From Flammula alnicola (lineage: Eukaryota; Basidiomycota; Agaricomycetes; Agaricales; Strophariaceae): DNA of 18,551 bases. Made by a program: the position numbers and the translations under genes. The number at the start of each line of letters is the position of its first letter. Position 1 is the stretch's first letter. Shown one piece after another: positions 8,480 to 17,000 of the stretch. The stretch spans positions 1 to 18,551 of the forward strand of contig JADNRV010000669.1 of the NCBI GenBank assembly GCA_015499995.1. Direction: 5' to 3'. Under the pieces are notes generated by a model. That model was given only the letters and a program-made list of their open reading frames with translations. It searched no databases and was not told the DNA's origin.

Positions 8480-9309
8480 ATGTCTCAATCTGAACTCTTT
8501 CTCTCCCAAGAGCTTGATGGTAGCCTCGACGCGTTCGTGACATCAAAGCGTCCACAACCTGACCCAATTGCTACTTCTCAAGAAATCCGAGATCGCGGCT
8601 CTATCTTCGTTGCCAATATTTACCAGGCGAAAACGCCAGAATCTGCCAAATCACGCGCAACCCATCTTAAGCACTACGTGCACAGAGTGAAGAAAGCATC
8701 ACATGAAGTCTTCGCGTGGAGGTGCATGGTTCTGAAGGCAGGCCGGAGTGGGTTGGAGGGTCCTGATGACTTTGAGCTCATGCAAGGGAGCAAAGATGAT
8801 GGAGAAAGCTGGGCAGGTGGTAAGGTGTTAAAAGTCATGCAAAACCTGGCGGTTATCGATGCGGTGGTCATCGTCAGTCGCTGGTGAGTGTGTGCTTCTG
8901 GTCAACAGAATTTCACTCATATACATATGAAAGGTATGGTGGCACCATGCTAGGCCCTGCTCGGTTTTCTCATATCGAAACCTGTGCGGCAGAAGTTTGC
9001 AAGGTGTTCAAACAAACTGAAGAACTCCAGGATTATATTACCACTCTACGCACACTGGACGACTTATTGGCCGGACACCGCGAACAACTGGCTCAGCTAA
9101 CGACGGCGGAATCTGCTACAGAACCGTCATCATCCGCCACCGATGTGGCTAGTCCATCCTCGACTCCGCCTTCGACGAAACGAGAGGTGAAGAAAGCGGA
9201 TTACAAGGACTTGGACGTAACCAAGGCTAAACGCCTCATCCAAGCCAGAGAGAGCTCTATAAAGAGCGTCAAGGCTCTGATCGCAAAAAAGTCAAGTCCA
9301 ACAACATAA
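8480..9309 (+). CDS. IMPACT-family (UPF0029 domain) protein
   Basis: Two exons, 8480-8883 and 8934-9309, with a 50-nt GT-AG intron splitting the Trp codon of VSRWYGG, give 259 aa. Residues of about 38-170 form the UPF0029/IMPACT N-terminal domain: RGSIFVANIYQAKTPESAKS, HEVFAWRCM, DDGESWAGGKVLKVMQNLAV, VVIVSRWYGGTMLGPARF. The Gly-rich core GGxxLGxARF is characteristic. A Ser/Thr/Pro-rich linker (about 203-221) and a Lys-rich, probably helical C-terminus (KADYKDLDVTKAKRLIQARE) follow. Yeast Yih1 and mammalian IMPACT bind Gcn1 and damp Gcn2 activation, using an N-terminal RWD domain followed by this domain. Here the N-terminus is only about 37 residues, so the RWD domain is missing and a Gcn1-binding role cannot be assumed. 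Kozak context agaATGtct. Shares a promoter region with eL33. Confidence 0.88.
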
Positions 9310-9861
9310 TTGGTCGGCGGCTCTCTCGTTTAGAGCTTAAATTTTACACGCCGGCACATCCATGACCAACTCTTGTGGATTATTTATGCTCGATCGCCTC
9401 TGTCCATACCACCGTTGGCCGGACGGACACTTTCTCCATGAACACGCAGCGACACTACTCCCCGAGAGCGGAATGCCTACGGGTAGATTGCTTTGCCACC
9501 ATTCGCGAGCGAACCCCACTTTGCGACCGCACGCAGTGACGTGGTTTTAGCACAAGACATCACGCGCACGACTCAGGACGTCGCAGAGGTAGTGCTTCAC
9601 GAGAGGGGGATGTGTTTTGAGCACGGTATTAACGAAGTCTTACTTAGATAAAATATGATGCCAACTCTACGACTAAGGTCTAGGTCTAAGCCACTTCATA
9701 ACCAATGACAACACAAGGATGTGAATCAGCGGGATGCTTGAGCTGTGCAAGTCCGATGTGAAGATGTGTTGCCAACAGTTATCCTTCCGAACTCTTCCTT
9801 GAGCAGAGAAAGTTACTTTTTCCGCGTGTAGTCCTCGTTTCCAAAAGATTGGAGTCTTCCA
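9310..9861. other. Intergenic region between convergent 3' ends
   Basis: About 550 bp between the stops of the IMPACT gene and the mitochondrial protein gene. Short open frames overlap at 9337-9550 on both strands, without any recognisable product. I see no RNA gene, repeat or promoter signature; this is probably 3' untranslated sequence plus spacer. Confidence 0.4.
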
Positions 9862-11267
9862 CTACCGCTTCCCAAACATCCCCCAGATCCTGGACAAAGC
9901 TCCCCGCGGCGCCTCCTCGACTACTTCCTCCTTAATCTCATAGCCGAATCGCGCGAATTGAGGCTCCTTCGGCGCTTTGATCTTCGGCTTTCCTTGCTTT
10001 CTCCGTACTGGCGGTGAGGGTTGCGGTGGCAGGTTTGGTTTATGGAATTGGCGGGCAACTTCCATCTGCCTCTTCAGTGCCTCGGCCTCTTCATGTGTAT
10101 GCGTTGGCTGCTTAGGTGGAGATGGGGTGGCCTGTTCTACGGGAGGAGGAGGGGTATTGGCGTCAGGAATCTCCTGCGCCGTGGTGGGAGTTGCCTGGGG
10201 CTCTGCTGTCGATGTTTCTGAAGGTGTTTCGTCGACAGCAGATTCAGATGCTGATGCAGTGGAGGAAGGCTCTGGTTCCGGAACCTGAGCTGTTGCACTT
10301 TCTTCCACTGTCCCTTCACTCTTCTCTTCCACCGGAGGTGCTGCCTCCGCTGAGGCTGCCGCTGACCGCCGCCGAACCGGCTGTCCTGGAGGCGCATTGC
10401 GCAAACTCCGCGAGCAGATCTGCAGTGCGGCCCGCATGCGGTTTTGGTCAATGACCGTCTCCTCCACGAACAAGTCTTGTTCCCGGATCACACGTGGAGG
10501 GTCCAAGGGCTCCAGTTTAGAGAACCCTCCCCAGGTGTTAAAGTGTTCCATATTGCGGAATGATGTTGGCTGGAAAAATTGGTCGGGCTTAAGCGCGTCA
10601 GCTAGGTAGTCCCGGTCTACGAGGAAGGTTAATTAGAACCAAATTATTTTGGCGTTAGGGAAGGATGGGCATACGTGCGCGCATTATGCGGAAACCTAGT
10701 AGGTCATCTTTGTTTTCGGGATCTGGGGTTCGGTCTGCTGCGGTTTCTGTGTTTGCCTCGGGGGGTGTACTCGATGAAAGGGGTTCTAGGTCGCTCAGGC
10801 TGATTTCATGCTGCATTTTTGGGACCGAGGGCGGGACGATCGTCAGTTCGACGCCCTTTTCGGGGACGCGTTGCAGTGATTCTGGACTGGCGAACACAAT
10901 CCAGGATATCATTTGATATCTCGATGGCTCTTCAAAGTCCTACACACAACAAGAAAAAGGGTGTCAGTTCGCGACAAGGACGAGGAAGGAAGTAGGAAGT
11001 AAACCCTAGCCTAGCACGTACTTTGAGGAAATGCGTTTCAAGCACCTTGCCATATCTTTTTTCCAGCTCGCGTACAATAGCCCACACCTCTGCAATATTG
11101 GCGACAGGCCTCCATGACCGGACGTAGGCAGTCCGTATTCGGTTTTTGGTCTGGCTTGTCACGTCAATGGCGGCGTCCGTGGAGGCCAGTCGGGCAGTGA
11201 GGTGCTGGTGCAATAAAGTCCGACATGAAGGCGTCAGCTTCGAGACGCGAACTGCCTGAGAGAACAT
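9862..11267 (-). CDS. Unrecognised protein with mitochondrial presequence and Pro/Glu-rich middle
   Basis: Three exons, 11267-11022, 10939-10675 and 10616-9862, join in frame (K|D, and an H codon split C|AC) to give 421 aa. The ATG at 11267 is the first in frame; the frame upstream has only TTG. The N-terminus MFSQAVRVSKLTPSCRTLLH has Arg/Lys, Ser/Thr and no acids, as in matrix presequences. Residues of about 45-110 (TAYVRSWRPVANIAEVWAIV, ELEKRYGKVLETHFLKDFEE, YQMISWIVFASPESLQRV) suggest a beta-alpha-beta-beta order that could be RRM-like, but I see no RNP1/RNP2 consensus. Then come a conserved-looking patch (ALKPDQFFQPTSFRNMEHFN, WGGFSKLEPLDPP), a long Ala/Ser/Thr/Pro/Glu-rich segment, a basic stretch (PPVRRKQGKPKIKAPKEPQF) and a C-terminal tag (GALSRIWGMFGKR). 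I do not recognise the family. A role in mitochondrial gene expression is a guess. Divergent from the next gene. Confidence 0.85.
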
Positions 11268-11436
11268 TGGCACCAAAGACAACGAAGCCTTTGTCGTAGA
11301 TCGGGAGGCCTGTGGGTGAATGTCGAGGTGAAGAGTAAATTGAAGGGATTTTGTGAGGAACTTTTCGGAATTATTCTAGGGTTAGGGTTCAAATAGTTCT
11401 GGACTTGGTCACACGAACTCTTTCTCATAAAACGCA
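11268..11436. promoter_or_regulatory. Bidirectional promoter with telobox-like motif
   Basis: The 169 bp between two divergent start codons hold tagggttagggtt at 11377-11389, two units of the TTAGGG telomere-type repeat in a promoter setting (a telobox). A related aaaccctag word lies at 11001-11009, inside the first intron of the minus-strand gene. Telobox motifs bind Myb-type factors such as Tbf1/Teb1 in fungi. Use here is inferred from position only. Confidence 0.55.
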
Positions 11437-12079
11437 ATGTCCTCTGAACCCAAGGGGCGCTTCGCTGTCTACAGACAGACACTGGCTGCCATCTCGGCGC
11501 GTACAGGCACTCCGCTCCCTTCTCTCATACTCTCGTTTGGTATTCTCCACGAGTTGTCGGCCATCGTACCTGTTGTGGGGATCTTCTACGGTGCGAAGAC
11601 CCTTGGAGTCGGCGAACGCGTCGTTTCTGCTATAATCGAGGACGAGCAAATACGCTCCAGCGATACAAAACGCGATTCCGTCTCTCGCTCTCACGGAAAT
11701 GACCAACTCAGTTGGGCTAAGCAAAAGATGAAGACCTGGGTGGAAGAGGGTGACCGGTGGGCCATCCGGATCGGGCGACGCTACGGTGTCTTTGGCTACG
11801 AGAAGCGCGCACCGGGGACTGTGGATGATGTGGGAGAGATGGCCAGGGCTTCAGGACATATTGCGGGTGATGTGGCCAACGCTGTTTTTGCCTATGGGGC
11901 GACGAAGGTGAGAACGTTGCTCATGTTACATAGTGTATTTATTCATAATTTCTCCTGTTACTGAGGCCCTCCTCCCAGTTCGGATTGGACTATCCGTGTA
12001 CCTATCGCCTATGTTCTCGAGGAGTGTCGTAGAACCTATACGAAGGATCGTTATTCAGCCTTTCCGACGAAATACTTGA
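11437..12079 (+). CDS. Small membrane protein, probably mitochondrial, function unknown
   Basis: Two exons, 11437-11907 and 11966-12079, with a 58-nt GT-AG intron, give 194 aa. One hydrophobic segment lies at about residues 28-52 (PSLILSFGILHELSAIVPVV, then GIFYGAKTLG). The middle is charged (WAKQKMKTWVEEGDRWAIRI GRRYG split over two motifs), then VANAVFAYGATKALLPVRIG and LSVYLSPMFSRSVVEPIRRI. The FGILHELSAIVP and ATKALLPVRIGLS patterns recall a family of small fungal mitochondrial inner-membrane proteins; yeast Mrx11 (YPL041C) comes to mind, but I could not verify this. No catalytic motif is visible. The head-to-head partner also looks mitochondrial, so co-regulation from the shared promoter is plausible. 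Confidence 0.82.
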
Positions 12080-12408
12080 GATTTCTTTATACCCGGCGCT
12101 TTCTGTGGTAGTAAGTGCCTTCATTGCCGTACGACCTCTCACCCTTTCTCACCCTCTCAACAGCTATATAGTGGACATGCATCTATGATTGATTTTCGCT
12201 ATCGTGTCTTTCTCATCCCCTTCTTCGAGTGCGACCACCGTGACCACATTTCGGACTCTATTTATGTCTTATTTGTCTCAATTTGGAAATGGATTCGACA
12301 CCAAACATACTCTTTCCTTCGCATTTCTTCTTCCTCATCCTCTGGCCATCGGCGTGATTCGTGGCAATGTGCCATCTCTTGACTCCGCGATCGCATCCAA
12401 CATCTTGA
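12080..12408. other. Intergenic: 3' end of one gene and promoter of the next
   Basis: About 330 bp between two plus-strand genes. A CT-rich patch with repeated accctttctc/accctctc words lies at about 12140-12160, and ctatatag at 12164-12171 is TATA-like but about 240 bp before the next ATG. Small open frames at 12185-12464 overlap the next gene's start in other frames and look like chance or upstream frames. Confidence 0.4.
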
Positions 12409-13667
12409 ATGACCACCCACAAGCTGAAGCTCAAACGCACCCCGGAGGAAGAAGCCCAACATAGATTGCGGAAGGAAAGGAGGAAGGAGAAGAAACGGAA
12501 ACGGGAGCAACACCGTGACTACTCACCGCATGCCGGGCCCTCCTCCTCCTCGAAACGCGTTCACGTAGATGCAGGCCACGGAAGTCCGCCGTACCGCAAA
12601 TGGGCTTCGAGCGACGAAGATGAAATGGAGTTTGGACCTCAGCCGGCCCACCCTTCCTCCTCCAATATACCACCGCCTCAATCACACGCTCACAAACCGG
12701 ACCATGATACACTAAAGGCGGAAATAGAAGAGCAGATGTTTCGCCAGAAAATGTTTGATGCTATGGGAGACGATGAGCGGTTAGACTCGCTGGAAGCGCG
12801 GTTAAATGACTTTGCGCAGGTGCCCGAGCGTTGGCGGACTGCGGGTTCAGGAGCGAATGCTGGGAAAACTAGAGCCAATGTTTATGACGGGGATGAGTTT
12901 TTGACAATGGATCCAAGACTTATGGATGAGGAGGAATATGCGGAATGGATTAGAGTTGGGATGTACAGGTCAGTCCTTTCGGGTATTTATTGCTGCTCTT
13001 GGATCTGTTTTTGATATATCTATCTCTTTACAGGAAAACCCATGCGGAGGAGTATGCTGAGCAACAACGTAAGAAAGCAGCTCAGGCCACACGAAAAGCT
13101 GAGGAGAAAGCTCGTAAAGCGGAGACGGCTCGGCTGGAGAAAGGAGCGGAGGAGGAGCGGAAGCGGAAAAAGCTGGAGCGCGAGTCTCGGCGATTGGATT
13201 ACGCCAGAGAGGAATACAACAGGCGGTGGGCGGCGTTGCTGGCAACCGCCGGTGAGGGTGTCGGTGAAAATGCGCAACCAAACACCGCAGCAGCACTACT
13301 CTCCTTCGACGATATCCCGTGGCCGATAGCCATTGCGCACCGGGACAAGCCCGAGAAACGTCGTCATACGAAGGTCGGGGACCGGGAAGAAGATGTCGGT
13401 GTTCCTCGAACATCCATCAGCGTGGAGGAATTGACGGCGGACGCAATTTCGTCATTTCTGTTACCCGTTGCTGCTGCTGCGGCCGAGATGGACAATGCGG
13501 CAAAGAAGAAAGAGAGGAAGGATAAGTTGAGAGAAGCATTCCTTCGGTTTCATCCTGATAAATTTGAGGGTCGTTTTATGAGGAGGGTGAAGGAAGATGA
13601 GTGGGAGAATGTCCGAGAGGCCATTGGACAGGTCAGTAGAGTGCTGAATTCGCTGATGGATGATTGA
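12409..13667 (+). CDS. NFKBIL1-like protein with J-domain-like HPDK motif
   Basis: Exons 12409-12968 and 13034-13667, joined by a 65-nt GT-AG intron at MYR|KTH, give 397 aa. The first 35 residues are very basic (KERRKEKKRKREQ, a likely nuclear signal). A Ser/Pro-rich acidic stretch follows, then a charged segment (FRQKMFDAMGDDERLDSLEA, DFAQVPERW, DEEEYAEWIRVGMYR). A long Lys/Glu/Ala-rich coiled coil spans about 187-250 (AEEYAEQQRKKAAQATRKAE), and the C-terminal block is AFLRFHPDKFEGRFMRRVKE followed by a helix ending QVSRVLNSLMDD. The HPDKFEGR block plus coiled coil is the fungal form of the NF-kappa-B inhibitor-like 1 family, which in animals is linked to mRNA processing. There are no ankyrin repeats here, and the yeast-type HSP40 zinc region is absent. 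Function in fungi is unknown to me. Confidence 0.85.
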
Positions 13668-14049
13668 GTGTATGTAGACGGGCCTTGATACCCGTTTCTG
13701 TGAAAGTCAGAAATTGCGCTTCTTTACTTAGTCTGAACTGAGTTTTCAAGTTGATGTATAGAATGTAGGAATATTTTATGCAAATGAATGGAGAACAATG
13801 GCGAATGAAAAAGAACCGTTGCTGCAAGGGGCAATGATGGATCAAATGGCCAACGGTTGTTGTTTGCTTGCCCCATCTTTTCTCCACTCCTGCCACTCTT
13901 CATTAGTCCTCGCTGTCGGCCTACTCCACACTCATTCTTTTCATATTCACGACTTTGCTTCCCGACTCTCATCTCCATATCTCCCATCGGACTCCTGGAC
14001 TCACTGTCAAATTTCAACCTTCGATATCCCTTCATTCAGTCGCTGAATC
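13668..14049 (+). promoter_or_regulatory. Intergenic region with CT-rich leader of the channel gene
   Basis: The first part should be the 3' end of the NFKBIL1-like gene. From about 13865 to 14045 the plus strand becomes pyrimidine-rich (for example ttttctccactcctgcc and ctctcatctccatatctccc), a usual fungal core-promoter and leader composition, ending just before the ATG at 14050. No defined factor site was recognised. Confidence 0.45.
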
Positions 14050-17000
14050 ATGGCCTCAATTATTAACAATACATTGTCCAATACTGACAATTCACGGACG
14101 CTGGCGCCCGCTGCGGTTGGCTCTCAGGTCGCGTTGATGAGCGTTGTGTCTGTGAGTGCAGGGTTGTCGGCGAACACGTAGCCTGTCATGAGTCTTACCC
14201 CTCTTTTAGGTCGTCACCATTCTCCTATTTAATTTTCTACGGCCTCAAAACAAGGTATGTGTTGCTTGCAAACCCTTGGAGTTCGGCTGAGGTGCATGCT
14301 GTGGCGGTTTATGCCTATCATTGAGGTTGTGGATCGTCACTGTCATACCGACGCGCTCTTTTTTTGCCAGCTTGTCATCATCGGTACTGACTTTGGGCGC
14401 TGTTTCTGCAGATCATTTACGAACCTAAAGTCAAATACCACGAAGGCGATAAACCTCCTCCCCGAATATCCGACTCTCTATTTGGCTGGCTCCCTCCGCT
14501 GATACACACGAAAGAGCCTGAACTACTGGACAAGATCGGGCTTGATGCGGTTGCATTCTTGCGCTTCCTCCGTCTCTTGCGCACCCTCTTCAGTGGCATC
14601 GCTATCCTAACATGTGGTATTCTCATCCCCATCAATGTCGTCTACAATCTCAAAAATGTCCCCTCCAAGAACCGCGACATCCTTAGCATGCTCACCATCC
14701 GCGACGTCTCTGGGAACTTCCTCTACGCACACGTTGTCGTCACGTACCTCATCACGTTCCTCATCGTGTTCTGTGTGAACATGCACTGGAGAGCCATGGT
14801 CCAGCTCCGCCACACCTGGTTCAGGTCCCCGGAGTACCTCCAGTCCTTCTACGCCCGCACTCTGCAGGTCCGACACGTGCCCAAGAAGTTGCAGAGCGAC
14901 GAAGGCCTCAATGCTATTTTCGGATCGGTGAAGATGCCGTACCCCACGACGAGCGTGCACATTGGCCGCAAGGTCGGCAAGCTTCCAGAGCTGATTGACT
15001 ACCACAATCAGACTGTACGCGAGTTCGAGGAGGTGCTGGTTAAATACCTGAAAGGCGGGAAAATAAAGTCAAAAAGACCTACGATCAGGATTGGTGGGCA
15101 TTGCGGGTTAGGAGGAACCACGAAAGATGCTATCGATTTTTACACGTACGTCTTTATCTTGCTGTCATTGAATATCCTTCCTCAACCTGGTTTGTTTGAT
15201 AGTGTCAAGCTCAAGCGCACGGAAGCCGCTATTGAAGAATACCGCACGCAGATCGACACTCGCAAGGCCGAGAACTATGGATTTGCCAGTATGGCTGCCG
15301 TTCCGTATGCCCATATCGTGGCAAAGATGATTGCGGGCAAACATCCCAAAGGCACAGAAATCCAACTTGCCCCGAATCCTAAAGATATTGTACGTTCATT
15401 GATATTCACACTCTACTCGATGGTACTACTACAAGTTATTAATTTTGTATTCGAAGATATGGAGCAACATGAACAACTCGGACGCTGAGCTGGCCCGAAA
15501 GCGCATGCTTGGTTTCCTCTGGCTTAGCGCTGTATGTTTCTTTAACACCGTTCCTCTGTTCATCATCTCTATTCTTGCCAATCTGGATTCGGTAAGTCTC
15601 TGTCAGCGTCTTTTTAACAGTGCCTTATAATTATCTTTTCTAGGTGAAGTCATACGTCCCATTCCTCGAAGCGTGGTACAACGATTCGGAATTCTCGTTC
15701 GCCGTCGTCTCTGGTGTGTTGCCTCCTGCCATCTCTGGATTCTTTGGATTCTTCCTGCCGATCATCATGCGTTGGTTGACAAAAGTGCGTCGATTCTCTG
15801 TTGCACCGTCAGAGAACACCATCTCAGTTCCTATTTTTTTTCACACAACAACCAATAGTACATGGGAGGTTTGACACATTCCAAGCTCGACCGTGCAGTC
15901 GTTGCACGATACTTTACGTTCTTGATCATCTCGCAGTTAATTATTTTTACCCTTCTTGGTGTTATCTTCAGTGCGTCGCCGCCGTGAACTTTTTGGCTCA
16001 TCGATTTCTGACCCCAAGTAATTCAGACTCGGTCGAGCAGATAATTATACAGATCGGCAGAAAGGCAAGCTTCAAGGAGATTATCGCTAACCTTCATGGT
16101 GTGTCTTGTCCGCCTTGAACATGGAGAATTGTGCTGAGCGTGTTTATTTATTTAAACTGCCAACGCATCAATGCACTTACATCAACAAGCGTCTTATTGG
16201 TGACTTTCTTCCGTATGTCACTCCACGGTGTAGTGTGGTTTCTTAAAATATATGCTGACGAAGTCGACGCGTGTCTGCAGACTTCGTGTTTCTGGCTGTC
16301 TTCGACCTTGCAAGATTATCAATTGTGTGTTGTCATTCAAGACCAGTACTCGTCTTCCTTCTTGAGAACTAACATCGTTGATCTGATTATTCTAATCGAC
16401 AGTGTCTTTGGACGAACTCCTCGAGATATTCGCAGTGACACAACGCTGATTTCAATTGCTGGTATTAGTGAGTATTTTTTAATCAGATGCTGTACTCTTG
16501 AAGTGATGTTGACCTGAATATCTTTTAGCTCGAACATCGTAATCATTATTCCATGAGAAATGCAGAGCGAAGATCATCTGAATTTTCATTTAGTTGTTCA
16601 TGACGCCGTTGGCTGGTTTTCGCTCTCTGGCTCTTTGGTCGTTGTGGTGCTGCGATTGTTTTGGATGAGCTTTGGGTGTACAATACCAGTCATGTTCGTG
16701 TTCGTATAAAGGTTGAAAGTGGAGGTGTAAGTTTGTTTTTCCAAAGCTTCGATTGTTCTAAAGCTAATATGTCAATCTAGCGCATCTGGAATGTCGTCAT
16801 CAACCGTCTGCTGTTTTGCGTCCTACTCATGCAGGCGTTGATGATTCTCAGTGAGTTTTCTGTCCATCGGAATCATAGAGACCCTTGTTTAACCCTTTAT
16901 CTTCATTCTTTTAGCCACTGGCCTGCAATTTGGATTCAAATCCTTCCTATGGCTTTCCGTGGTGCCTCCTATCCTCATCGTCTTTGCCTTCAAGCTCTAC

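Noticed and set aside
10116..10454. Plus-strand open frames opposite the Pro/Glu-rich exon
   Set aside because: Antisense shadows of the compositionally biased minus-strand coding exon; open only because of its codon bias.
12185..12513. Small open frames around the start of the NFKBIL1-like gene
   Set aside because: They are in different frames from the supported protein, without a domain. At most they are upstream open frames.
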